Source: Pedobacter nanyangensis (lineage in GTDB: Bacteria > Bacteroidota > Bacteroidia > Sphingobacteriales > Sphingobacteriaceae). Taken from it: a stretch of 64,000 nucleotides of DNA. Positions 25,953-34,642 of the stretch are shown here, one piece after another. A model generated the notes under the pieces. That model searched no databases, was not told where the DNA came from, and saw nothing but the letters and a program-made list of their open reading frames with translations. Every line of letters begins with the position of its first letter. The stretch's first letter is position 1. The stretch is taken from the NCBI RefSeq assembly GCF_003313505.1, contig NZ_QMHO01000002.1, positions 315,976-379,975 of the forward strand. Reading direction: 5' to 3'. Made by a program: the position numbers and the translations under genes.

Positions 25953-28900
25953 TTATAGAGAAACATTCAAACCTAAGGTGTAATATCTTGGCGTAGGTCC
26001 ATTGTTTTCGGGATCCCAGAAATCCCAATCCTTGGTCCATACATAGGCGTTGTTTACGTTGGCATATATTTTGGCATTTTTCACTTTTACTTTGCTTAGT
26101 AAACTTTGCGGCAATGTATAAGCTACCGCTACAGAATTCAACCTGATGAAAGAATTGTCCCTGTACACATTGAAGCTGGTACCGCTTGTTCCTGAATTTA
26201 ACCTTGAGTAATCGTTAATAGGGTTTGATGGGGTCCAATAAGGCACCTGGTACGAGCTCATACGGGCAAACCCCACACTACCAGGTTGGTTTTTAGCAGT
26301 GTTGTACTGTTTCAACTGCCCCCAGTTAGAAAGTAGCTGGAAGGAAACATCAAAATTTTTGAAGATGTTGAACTCGTTCCTCATGGCAAATATGAAGCGA
26401 GGCGTGGTGAAACCTAAAAAGTCTTTGTCTGCATCACCATATACGTAGTTTCCATCCCTATCTACCAGTTTAAAATCACCTGGCCTGATGGCCTTATTGA
26501 ATTTGTTTGCTTCGGCAACTTCGTTTTCTTGCCAAACTCCGGCCACTTTGTAGTCCCAAACCACATTTATATCTCTTCCAATAAACCATCCGTTTGCAGG
26601 GTCATCGGCTGGGAATGCTAGTTTTACAATTTTGTTGCGGGAGAAGGACATGGTAAAATTGGTATTCCATTTAAAGTTGTTGCTGCTGTAGTTTCTGCTG
26701 TTCAAGGTAATGTCCATGCCCTTGTTTTTAATCTCCGCAAGGTTAGAATAAACGTATTCGTAGCCAGTTACATCGGGCAATCTTTGTTCAACTAAAAGGT
26801 TGTTGGTTTGCTTTGCATAATACTCCACTGTTCCACTTAAACGATCTTTTAGGATAGAGAAATCCAATCCAACGTTAAAAGCTTTGGTTTCTTCCCATTT
26901 CAAGTTGGAGTTGGCCATACGACTTCCGTTAGCTAAGGTGGTAATTGACACGAAGTTGCCGTTGGCGTCAACCCCTACTGCTTTACCGGTAGTAAGTACC
27001 GCTAATGCTGCATAGGGCTCTACCGTGTTGTTGGTAGGGTTGCGCAAATCTCTATTACCATTAACCCCGTACGACAAACGCAACTTACCATAGTTTAGCC
27101 ATTTGATGTTTTTCATGAACGATTCTTCGGTGAAGGTCCAGGCTACTGCGGCCGAAGGGAAAGTTGCATCTTTGAAGTTGATGCCAAATACCGAATAACC
27201 GTCCTTTCTTAGGGACAAGGTAAGGTAGTAGCGTTGCAACAAGCTATAATTTAACCTAGCCATTAGGGCATCACCAGAGTAAACTTTATCTTCGGCATTT
27301 ACGTTGGGTAAAATACCTGATGCCAGGTTGTGATAGCCCAGAAGATCACTTGGAATAAAGCCCGAGTTGCCCGCATTTGTCCACCAAGTTTGATATTTCT
27401 CGGCATTGGCCAATAAAGTAACATCTACGTTGTGTATTTTATTAAAGGTTCTGTTCCACTTCAATAAATTATCTACTTGCCAATTGTACCTTGTTTCATG
27501 AGCACGGGTAACCGATCCTCCAGGGGTAATTACATTAGGATTTTGGGAAGATAGGTGGTTAAATGTGCGGTACATATCGATACCAGGACTGAAATTTAAC
27601 TGGTAAGTAATGCCAAACGGAAGCGTTATTTTGGTGTACAAACTACCAAACAAGGTGTTTTGCTTATTCAATCTGCTATTGTAGGTCATATCCAAAAATG
27701 GATTTCTGGCGTTTAAGCCCACATCATCTGTAGGAATCCTGCGCAAGCTACCGTCGGCATTGTATTTATCGCCATAGGGAGAAAGGTTGATCAACTGCCC
27801 CCAGTCTGCTTCAATAGCGCCTTCATCTCTAACTGCGTACTGGATGTTGGCGCCAACGGTCATAAATTTGGCAATTTGGCTTTCCAGATTGAGCCTGAAC
27901 CTTACGGTGTTAAACTCCCCACCTTCAATTAGATTTTCGTTTTTTTGGTAGCCTAATGACATGTAGTACCTAATATCTTCTTTGTTACCGCTGATACTTA
28001 AGGTGTGGTCTTGTCTAAAACCTGTTCTGAAGATATCGTCATACCAATTGGTGGTTTTTCCTGCTAAATAATTTGCTTTTTCATTAGCGGTTAAGCCCAA
28101 TCTGTTCAGCCATAAATCAACTGGATCTGTAGTGGTTTGTCCATTGAGCCATTGAGCCATGGTTACCCCGGCAGGCAGGTTTCTGGGGTCGTTGTAAATG
28201 TATGCAGGCGTTGAGGCGCCACTTCTCATCACGTCGGCACGCCAGTTTAAGAAACCAGGGCCATCGTAAGGCCGCATGTTTTGTGCCAGTTGCGCTAGTC
28301 CAACATTGGTGTTAAAGGTAATGGTAGGCTTGGATCCTGTTCCCTTTTTGGTGGTAATGGCCACTACGCCAGTGGCGGCTTTTGCACCGTAAACTGCCAG
28401 GGAACTTGCATCTTTAAGTACGTCAACGGTTTCAATATCATTAGGGTTGATATCTGATAGCTGGCCAAAGTAGATAATCCCGTCCAAAACAATAAGCGGT
28501 TCATTGCCTGCGGTCAATGTAGACTTTCCGCGAACCAATAATGCGCCCCCGCCTTTAGCGCTGGTGTTTAAGCCTACGCTCATGCCGGCAACGTTGCCTT
28601 TTAAGATATCGGCAACACTTTGAGGGTTTTCATTTTCTAATCTTGTTGCACTAACACTGGAAATAGCACCGGTAACGTCTTTCCTGCTGGCTGTACCGTA
28701 ACCAATTACTACTACCTCTGATAGTCCCTTGGCATCTTCTTCGTCCAGGCTAACGGTAATGTTGGTTTTCCCCTCCAAGGCTATTTCTTTAGTTTTGTAG
28801 CCTATGCTGGTAAATACCAAGGTTGCATTTGGGCTATTGGTTCTGATGGCAAACTTTCCTGAGCCATTGGTTACTACCGATAATTGAGTGTCTTTTACTT

Positions 28901-29105
28901 TAACACCAACACCTGGCATTGGGGTACCAGAGGCGTCTGTAACAGTACCGGTGACTTCCGTTTGCACGTTTCTTTTAAATATTCGTAATGATTTTTCAGA
29001 TTCAGCATTGTGGACACTAGCTGAGGCTTTAAGTTGCAGAAAAAAACACCAAAGAAGTACCATGGCTACATTCTGCAAAATCCTTTTGGATAGAATTTTA
29101 CTCAT
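25953..29105 (-). CDS. SusC/RagA family TonB-linked outer-membrane transporter
   Basis: This is the TonB-dependent importer of the polysaccharide utilization locus. The order is a signal peptide (about residues 1-30), a short linker, a carboxypeptidase-regulatory-like beta domain (VTGTVTDASGTPMPGVGV), a plug with LVRGKSTLTAGNEPLIVLDG and DVLKDASSLAVYGAKAATGVV, then the barrel ending in LGLNVSL. At 1050 residues it has typical length and no STN signalling domain, so control probably comes from the separate membrane regulator upstream. It is the first gene of operon susC-susD-GH2. A PurR-like operator and a probable promoter lie in the 294-base gap upstream. Confidence 0.95.
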   Translation of the reverse strand: MSKILSKRILQNVAMVLLWCFFLQLKASASVHNAESEKSLRIFKRNVQTEVTGTVTDASGTPMPGVGVKVKDTQLSVVTNGSGKFAIRTNSPNATLVFTSIGYKTKEIALEGKTNITVSLDEEDAKGLSEVVVIGYGTASRKDVTGAISSVSATRLENENPQSVADILKGNVAGMSVGLNTSAKGGGALLVRGKSTLTAGNEPLIVLDGIIYFGQLSDINPNDIETVDVLKDASSLAVYGAKAATGVVAITTKKGTGSKPTITFNTNVGLAQLAQNMRPYDGPGFLNWRADVMRSGASTPAYIYNDPRNLPAGVTMAQWLNGQTTTDPVDLWLNRLGLTANEKANYLAGKTTNWYDDIFRTGFRQDHTLSISGNKEDIRYYMSLGYQKNENLIEGGEFNTVRFRLNLESQIAKFMTVGANIQYAVRDEGAIEADWGQLINLSPYGDKYNADGSLRRIPTDDVGLNARNPFLDMTYNSRLNKQNTLFGSLYTKITLPFGITYQLNFSPGIDMYRTFNHLSSQNPNVITPGGSVTRAHETRYNWQVDNLLKWNRTFNKIHNVDVTLLANAEKYQTWWTNAGNSGFIPSDLLGYHNLASGILPNVNAEDKVYSGDALMARLNYSLLQRYYLTLSLRKDGYSVFGINFKDATFPSAAVAWTFTEESFMKNIKWLNYGKLRLSYGVNGNRDLRNPTNNTVEPYAALAVLTTGKAVGVDANGNFVSITTLANGSRMANSNLKWEETKAFNVGLDFSILKDRLSGTVEYYAKQTNNLLVEQRLPDVTGYEYVYSNLAEIKNKGMDITLNSRNYSSNNFKWNTNFTMSFSRNKIVKLAFPADDPANGWFIGRDINVVWDYKVAGVWQENEVAEANKFNKAIRPGDFKLVDRDGNYVYGDADKDFLGFTTPRFIFAMRNEFNIFKNFDVSFQLLSNWGQLKQYNTAKNQPGSVGFARMSSYQVPYWTPSNPINDYSRLNSGTSGTSFNVYRDNSFIRLNSVAVAYTLPQSLLSKVKVKNAKIYANVNNAYVWTKDWDFWDPENNGPTPRYYTLGLNVSL

Positions 29106-29162
29106 ACAGTTAAAAATTTGGTTTAATGGGTTATCGTCAAAAAAAAAAGCGTTTTGACAACC

Positions 29163-29196
29163 GTAAATATAGTGGTGTTAAGACGATATTTACAAC
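29163..29196 (-). promoter_or_regulatory. Probable susC promoter overlapped by an inverted repeat
   Basis: On the minus strand TTG is followed after about 21 bases by TATATTTA, close to the Bacteroidota -33/-7 pattern. The same segment contains a perfect inverted repeat, GTAAATAT (29163-29170) and ATATTTAC (29186-29193), with 15 bases between. This would suit a dimeric regulator controlling susC. It lies about 60 bases upstream of the start codon. Confidence 0.42.
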
Positions 29197-29361
29197 AGTT
29201 TATCATATGTAAATAACTGGTAATTAGAATGTTGTATTTGATTTGATACGCTTAAATCACAACTGAAAAATAGAGTAAGTAACTGATTATTTGCCATATC
29301 AATACAGCGCAAAGCTCTATATTGATACGTTTAAAACGCATTAAAATAAATTGTAAAAAAA

Positions 29362-29377
29362 TACGAAAACGTTTGCG
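29362..29377. promoter_or_regulatory. PurR/LacI-like operator, copy 2
   Basis: TACGAAAACGTTTGCG is identical to 21245-21260. It lies 257 bases upstream of susC and 23 bases downstream of the regulator's stop codon. The palindromic core AAACGTTT with central CG is typical of LacI-family sites. Confidence 0.6.
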
Positions 29378-29399
29378 CTGAAGGATGCAAAGATGGCAT

Positions 29400-31325
29400 T
29401 TATGCCTTTTTGTCGAGTACTAATTTGGCCCAGCCAGATTTGCCCACGCCACGTAGGTCTTTTTTACGCTCGTCCATGACCTTTTTTACCTTGGATGCAT
29501 AAGCCCAGCAGGTGCTTTGCCTGATACCAAGTTTTTCAGATAACTTGTGCGAGGAAATTGTTCCCTTGGAACTATACATCAGGTAAACCAGATAAAAGGC
29601 TTTGTTAATGGGAATACGGTTATTTTCAAAAATAGTGTGGTGTAATACCGATTCTTCATAGGCGCATTTGGTGCAGCGCCTGTTATAAGGTGTTTTACCA
29701 TTACAATAATTGGTATGGCTACATTTTAAGCAAGTATAACCTCCGTTCCATTTCAGTTCCGAAAGAAATTTATAGCAGGCTTCTTTATCAGGATATTTTA
29801 AGCTGAATTCATCAAAATCAAGCTCAGTAGCATTTACACGAGCATCGGTAACTTTCTCAATGCTGGTTTTAAGGTTGATGTTATCATTTTCCAACAAAAC
29901 GTTCATCCTGGAGATTTCTTCCGCTTGTTGTAAAAGCAGGTCGTTTTTTACCAAAAGCTCAGCATTTTGCTGTTCAATGGTTTCATTTTGTTTTTGTAAA
30001 GCAACGGCCTGCTGTTTTACCTCAATGGTTCGTTCCTCCACTTTGGCCTCCAGCTCTCTGTTCAAATTATCCTTCATTTCTGCATTTAACTGCATCTGTT
30101 TGATAATCTGTTTCTGGGCATTCTCTTTTTTCTTTTTTAGGATACGGACCTGATCGCCGATGGCAAAGGATAAAAACACCATTTCCAGTAAAAACCCAAA
30201 ACTTAAGCTATAGAAGCCCAAGGCGCCGGGAATATGTCGGGCGTAGCCCAAAATATGGACAACCTTGATTATAAATCCGAGAAACAGGAATGAATAACCT
30301 ACTACAAAGAATCGTGCCGGGCGGTATTTTTTGCGCCACAGAATATAAATGCCCGTGACAAATCCAATAGAAAGCGGGACAAACTCAATAAATTTATACT
30401 TAAACCAGTCGGGGTTATAAAGTATGCAAACAAGGAAAAACACCAAACGTAGCACGAGCACCACGTTAATCAATTTCGAAAATATTGGCGCTTTTTGCTT
30501 AACGTGCAATAGTTTCTTGGTAAAGATAAGTGCAAAGGAACTGATACAAAATAGTGCAATGCCATAGGCATATTCATTCCAGACAGGGTGCTGAGGCCAA
30601 AGATATTGGAAGGCGATGCCATCAATAGAAACTTCATACAGGCCCACACTTAAGATATACAAGATGTAGTATAGATATTGGCTTCTTCGTACAGCCAAAT
30701 ACATCAACAAATTATGGAAGCTGAAAATGAAGATCATACCATAGAACAAGCCATAGGTCAGGTATTCCGTTAGCCCGTATTGGATAAACCGTTCGATGGT
30801 TCTGAATACGATAATCACGTTCACCCTATCTTTTGATTTGACTTTGAAATAATAGTAGTACTCCCCTTTTTTGAGGTTTTTGATCAGAAATTCGAAGTTT
30901 TTGTGCCGGTATAAACGCTCTTTAAAAGATAGGTCAGCACCTGAGCGGGCATGTACGTATTTGCCATTTTCATCTGGAAAGTAAACGTCGATATAATCAG
31001 TAACCTGATCAAAAAACTCAATAACGCTTGATTTTTCAAAGTCGTCTTTAAACCGAACTTTTACCCTGTACCAATAAGTGGAGCTTCGGTGATAATTCTT
31101 GGGATAATAATCAATATTTGGCGTAAATTTATGTTGGTAGGCCTTACTTGAAATGGAGTCAAAGCTTAGTTTTCCGGTGGGGTCTTCTAGCTTTACAATT
31201 TCCTTCGATTTAAAAATATATTCGGCCGTATTTTTATCAAGCACTACCGTTTGTTGGGCACCAACTTTAACAAAAAACAGTAGGAATAGCAGAAATGAAA
31301 ACGCTCGCGAGTAAATTTTAAACAT
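29400..31325 (-). CDS. 7TMR-DISM membrane sensor fused to IS1595-type transposase zinc ribbon and HTH
   Basis: This is a probable one-component transmembrane regulator of the adjacent polysaccharide locus. Order: signal peptide (residues 1-23), periplasmic 7TMR-DISMED2-like beta domain (about 30-170), seven hydrophobic helices (about 185-395), a long coiled coil rich in Glu, Gln and Lys (about 395-500), a zinc ribbon with Cys532, Cys535, Cys551 and Cys554 (CxxC-15-CxxC), then a helical region ending in a helix-turn-helix around SSHKLSEKLGIRQSTCWAY (about 590-615). The ribbon-HTH part resembles the N-terminal DNA-binding half of IS1595/ISXO2 transposases. The protein ends at 641, before any DDE-type nuclease, so it is no transposase. 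DISMED2 domains are thought to bind carbohydrates. That it regulates susC is inference from position and domains. Confidence 0.82.
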   Translation of the reverse strand: MFKIYSRAFSFLLFLLFFVKVGAQQTVVLDKNTAEYIFKSKEIVKLEDPTGKLSFDSISSKAYQHKFTPNIDYYPKNYHRSSTYWYRVKVRFKDDFEKSSVIEFFDQVTDYIDVYFPDENGKYVHARSGADLSFKERLYRHKNFEFLIKNLKKGEYYYYFKVKSKDRVNVIIVFRTIERFIQYGLTEYLTYGLFYGMIFIFSFHNLLMYLAVRRSQYLYYILYILSVGLYEVSIDGIAFQYLWPQHPVWNEYAYGIALFCISSFALIFTKKLLHVKQKAPIFSKLINVVLVLRLVFFLVCILYNPDWFKYKFIEFVPLSIGFVTGIYILWRKKYRPARFFVVGYSFLFLGFIIKVVHILGYARHIPGALGFYSLSFGFLLEMVFLSFAIGDQVRILKKKKENAQKQIIKQMQLNAEMKDNLNRELEAKVEERTIEVKQQAVALQKQNETIEQQNAELLVKNDLLLQQAEEISRMNVLLENDNINLKTSIEKVTDARVNATELDFDEFSLKYPDKEACYKFLSELKWNGGYTCLKCSHTNYCNGKTPYNRRCTKCAYEESVLHHTIFENNRIPINKAFYLVYLMYSSKGTISSHKLSEKLGIRQSTCWAYASKVKKVMDERKKDLRGVGKSGWAKLVLDKKA

Positions 31326-31367
31326 TACAATGGGGTGCCAATATAATGGCTAGTTTTATTTGGTAAC

Positions 31368-31377
31368 GTTAAATATA
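31368..31377 (-). promoter_or_regulatory. Possible -7 element of the membrane regulator gene
   Basis: The minus strand reads TATATTTAACG about 45 bases upstream of the regulator's start codon, nearly the same as TATATTTACGG at the susC promoter. A palindrome TAACGTTA (31364-31371) overlaps it. I see no good -33 element, so this is tentative. Confidence 0.3.
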
Positions 31378-31394
31378 GTCACAAAAATTGAAAG

Positions 31395-31424
31395 AGGCAC
31401 CCAAAATGCAAACTTTGGGTGCCT
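31395..31424 (-). terminator. Terminator of the MazG-like/MaoC operon
   Basis: The 11-base perfect inverted repeat AGGCACCCAAA / TTTGGGTGCCT has an 8-base loop and is followed on the minus strand by a T-rich stretch. It lies 27 bases after the MaoC stop codon. Confidence 0.68.
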
Positions 31425-31450
31425 AAATCTTGATATCAAAAGATAATTTC

Positions 31451-31912
31451 TTAAGCATGGAAATGGTAAAGGAATACCACATCGCCGTTGTAGGCAGGTT
31501 TTGGTTGGTCTTTTATTTCCAAAATAATATTTACTACTACTTTGGTAGTGCCTCTTAAGTTTAAAATAGACTTTAAACTGGCCTTTAAGCGAACTTCGCT
31601 ATCAACCGTTACCGCCTGGCCAAACTTCAGGCTTTCTATACCATAGTTGATTTCCATTTTAAGGTTGCCAATTTTAACGATCTGTTGCCATAGATATGGC
31701 ACTAACGAAAGTGTTAAATAGCCATGTGCAATGGTGGTTTTAAACGGGCTCTCTACAGCAGCTCTTGCCGTATCCGTATGAATCCATTGATGGTCAAGCG
31801 TAGCATCGGCAAACTTGTTGATTTGCTCTTGCGTAATTTGGTACCAAGCAGATGTGCCCAATTCATTTCCCAAATAGGAAGCAAAATCATCATGGTTGTT
31901 AATTTCAATCAT
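31451..31912 (-). CDS. MaoC family dehydratase
   Basis: This is a hot-dog fold (R)-specific enoyl-CoA hydratase-like protein of 153 residues, the single-domain MaoC length. The hydratase motif is visible as FADATLDHQWIHTDTARA, with Asp and His in the catalytic positions. The following FKTTIAHGYLTLSL segment is the family's usual second landmark. It is cytoplasmic and expected to hydrate or dehydrate acyl-CoA thioesters. It lies 18 bases after the MazG-like gene on the same strand, but I see no functional link between them. Confidence 0.92.
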   Translation of the reverse strand: MIEINNHDDFASYLGNELGTSAWYQITQEQINKFADATLDHQWIHTDTARAAVESPFKTTIAHGYLTLSLVPYLWQQIVKIGNLKMEINYGIESLKFGQAVTVDSEVRLKASLKSILNLRGTTKVVVNIILEIKDQPKPAYNGDVVFLYHFHA

Positions 31913-31930
31913 ATAATAAGTATTAGTATT

Positions 31931-32395
31931 CTATAACAGTCCTTTAATATCTGCCGGCGAATAGTTGATAGATTTCAAGGTTTTATCATCTCCTTTGCGA
32001 TAAACCAAAAACAAACCTTCTATTTCCTTAAAATAAGCGTCTACATTGTCTTTCTGTTTGTAATGGGCAATAGTTGCCTCAGCTTCTGCTACTGTTTTGC
32101 AGGCCTTACTCATGTTTGAGCGGTGTACTTCGTCAAAAAGTGCTTTAAATTTAGCCCCAAGGCCAAATTCTAGTACGGCACCTGCCAATACGTACTGCAA
32201 GTCACATAGGGCATCGGCCACTTCAACCAAATCATTGTTATCTACGGCCTCCTGTAGCTCTTTTAGCTCCTCGGCAATTAAATCTATCCTCAATTTGCTT
32301 CTTACTTTAGATGGGATGGCCGCCTGTTCCACAATCGGATGTTTAAAAGTATGGTGAAACTCTGCTACTTGGCTTAAAGCACTTAAATCTTCCAT
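31931..32395 (-). CDS. MazG-like nucleoside triphosphate pyrophosphohydrolase
   Basis: This all-alpha NTP pyrophosphohydrolase of the MazG/HisE superfamily probably hydrolyses nucleotide triphosphates to monophosphate and pyrophosphate. The metal-binding pattern is present: EELKELQEAVDNNDLVEVADALCDLQYVL shows the EExxE and ExxD helices (given in full: residues about 45-73 from the chosen start). I preferred 32395 (MEDLSALSQ...) over the frame's upstream ATG at 32461. The extra residues look like translated leader. Bacteroidota have many such 150-residue proteins annotated as phosphoribosyl-ATP pyrophosphohydrolase-like; the true substrate is unknown. Confidence 0.85.
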   Translation of the reverse strand: MEDLSALSQVAEFHHTFKHPIVEQAAIPSKVRSKLRIDLIAEELKELQEAVDNNDLVEVADALCDLQYVLAGAVLEFGLGAKFKALFDEVHRSNMSKACKTVAEAEATIAHYKQKDNVDAYFKEIEGLFLVYRKGDDKTLKSINYSPADIKGLL

Positions 32396-32569
32396 AATGA
32401 TATTTTTAAGAATGCTAAGGTTTAACAATTTAGGATGAATAGCAAATTTTCTTATCAACATACAAAAGCATGCGAACCGTGATATTTGGCAAACGGTACG
32501 CTAAAATGTTGAACTTCATTATTTGGCTATATTTTTATAGATTTGCTTGTCACTTAATAATATTTTTGA

Positions 32570-34642
32570 TTGTTGGAAAATCTATCAATATTTAAATTAA
32601 GTCTGCCTTTTACCAAGTTTCTCAATTCTAAAAACTTTTTTGTTTTAACGCTTGTATTTTTTTCCTTTTTGGGCTGTACTTCCAATCACAAGCCCAATGC
32701 AGAGCAAAAGAAAACCATATCTGTTAATTTCAAGCGAGTAGATAGCGTTTATCTGACCAGTAACCTGGAGGCAACAGTGCGGCTTTTAGATAGTTTGAAG
32801 CCTCAAATTGATGTCGAAGATATTGATGGGCTCACGAACTACTATTATTACATGGGGGTATCTAGCTATAAGGATACCCTATCGATGAACCGTTATGCGG
32901 ATAGCGCTTTAGCCTTATTTGAAACTACTGAGCGCCAAGTGCAATACCCCATGGCCTTTGCCAAAGCATTGATGTTAAAAAGCGATGTTTATGTGTTCTT
33001 CAAAAAATATGATAAGGCCCTGGAAAACTATTTCAAGATAAAATCAACCCTGAACAAGGTGGACGATCCTTTGGTGTATGCGGGTTATATTACCCGTATT
33101 GCACAACTTTATTACGTTCAAAATTTATTTAAGCAAGCAGCCAGATACCATTTAGAGGCATTTGATATTATTGAAAATGTAAAGGGAGTAAATGCCAGAA
33201 GTGTTTTTTATCTAAAACAAGGGGCGCTTAACAATGCCGGATTTTCCTATGAAAAAGCTGGGATGTTGGATAGCGCTGCTTTCCTATATCAAAAAGGACT
33301 GTTGTTTATTAAAGCACAGTTGGAGAAAAAAACGGTCACCACCAATCAATATAACCAGTCCCGGATTGTTATTTTAGATAATTTTGGAGGCCTGATGGCC
33401 AAACGTGGAGATTTACTTTTGGCCGAGAAGCTGCTCGAGGAGAGTATTGCATTGGATAGTTACGCTCACGAAGACATTAAAATTACGGCCTTCATCAAGC
33501 TGGCAGATGTGTACCGCAGGTTAAATAAGCTGAAACAGGCTGATTCGTTATTTACCGTTGCCAAGAATGTAATTGAAGAAACACCGTTTGACCCCTACTT
33601 GTTTAAACCAAGATGGAACAAAGCTAGAAGCGAGTTATATGTGACCGAGGGTAACTACAAAGCTGCCTATCAACTGCTTGCCAGGTACACCGCCGAGATG
33701 GATAGTATTAATGCAGAAAATGAGCTGTCGAGGGTTGATTTGAATGTTCGGTTCCAAAACAAACAAATAGCGCAAGATTTAGCATTGCTTACCAAAACCA
33801 ATGAGGATATCACCTTTTACCTGGTATGTGCGGCTATTTTCATCTTGATGCTGATCTATATCGTTTTTTTGGTGATTAAAAATGCCAAACAGGCACGTAA
33901 AACTGAAAAAGCATCTGTAAAGCACAGTGTGGAACTGGAGAAAGCGATGGTGCGTTTGGAAAACAGGAATAAAGATTATGCCAAGATGATGAAGGTAATG
34001 GCCCACGACCTGAAAAATCCACTAGGCGGTATGGTAGGCATTAGTAACCTATTATTGGAAGAAAAGCGATTTTTAGAAGATGACCGGGAAATGCTTCAAC
34101 TTATTTCAAGCTCGGGAAACAATGCCATAGAAATGATCAACCAGCTGCTCAACTCTAACCTGGCCATCGAAAACGAAGTGCTTACCAAGGAGAAACTCGA
34201 CCTACAACACCTCCTACGCCAATGTACGGAGCTTTTGCAGTATAAAGCCGACGAGAAGCAGCAGAAAATTATTTTCGTTAGCGGCGGACCAGTCTTTTTA
34301 CAGCTAAGTAGGGAAAAGATATGGCGGGTTTTCAACAACCTTATTGTTAATGCCATTAAATTTAGTCCGGCTGGTAGTGTTGTAAAAGTAGTTTTGGAGC
34401 GTCTACAAAAAGGAGTTAGAATAGCGGTAATTGATCAGGGTATAGGCGTACCAGACCAAGACAAGCAACGGATTTTCGAAATGTTTACCGCCGCAAAGCG
34501 ACCTGGAACCGCTGGCGAGCAACCTTTTGGGATTGGCCTATCCATTTGCAAACAAATTATAGAAAGCCACCAAGGCAAAATATGGCTAGAGGATAATCGT
34601 GACGGTGGTACCATCTTTTACGTGGAACTGCCGCTAAGCTAA
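32570..34642 (+). CDS. TPR-containing sensor histidine kinase (lipoprotein-type N-terminus)
   Basis: This is a membrane histidine kinase. The start is TTG (32570, or the next TTG codon). The leader ends in a lipobox-like FLGC at about residue 35, and a periplasmic helical TPR sensor covers about 60-400. One transmembrane helix (FYLVCAAIFILMLIYIVFLV, about 415-437) and a short coiled coil lead to the kinase: phospho-acceptor His479 in MAHDLKNPLGG, N-box NLIVNAIKFSP, and glycine boxes DQGIGVP and GIGLSICKQI. All catalytic boxes are intact. No response regulator is adjacent, so its partner is elsewhere. A lipidated N-terminus plus a membrane helix would tether the sensor twice, which is unusual, so the Cys may not be lipidated. 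Confidence 0.9.
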   Translation: MLENLSIFKLSLPFTKFLNSKNFFVLTLVFFSFLGCTSNHKPNAEQKKTISVNFKRVDSVYLTSNLEATVRLLDSLKPQIDVEDIDGLTNYYYYMGVSSYKDTLSMNRYADSALALFETTERQVQYPMAFAKALMLKSDVYVFFKKYDKALENYFKIKSTLNKVDDPLVYAGYITRIAQLYYVQNLFKQAARYHLEAFDIIENVKGVNARSVFYLKQGALNNAGFSYEKAGMLDSAAFLYQKGLLFIKAQLEKKTVTTNQYNQSRIVILDNFGGLMAKRGDLLLAEKLLEESIALDSYAHEDIKITAFIKLADVYRRLNKLKQADSLFTVAKNVIEETPFDPYLFKPRWNKARSELYVTEGNYKAAYQLLARYTAEMDSINAENELSRVDLNVRFQNKQIAQDLALLTKTNEDITFYLVCAAIFILMLIYIVFLVIKNAKQARKTEKASVKHSVELEKAMVRLENRNKDYAKMMKVMAHDLKNPLGGMVGISNLLLEEKRFLEDDREMLQLISSSGNNAIEMINQLLNSNLAIENEVLTKEKLDLQHLLRQCTELLQYKADEKQQKIIFVSGGPVFLQLSREKIWRVFNNLIVNAIKFSPAGSVVKVVLERLQKGVRIAVIDQGIGVPDQDKQRIFEMFTAAKRPGTAGEQPFGIGLSICKQIIESHQGKIWLEDNRDGGTIFYVELPLS

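Noticed and set aside
29400..29800. An IS1595-type transposase gene or active insertion sequence
   Set aside because: The zinc ribbon and HTH are in frame with a signal peptide, sensor and membrane domain. No DDE-type core, terminal inverted repeats or target duplication are visible.
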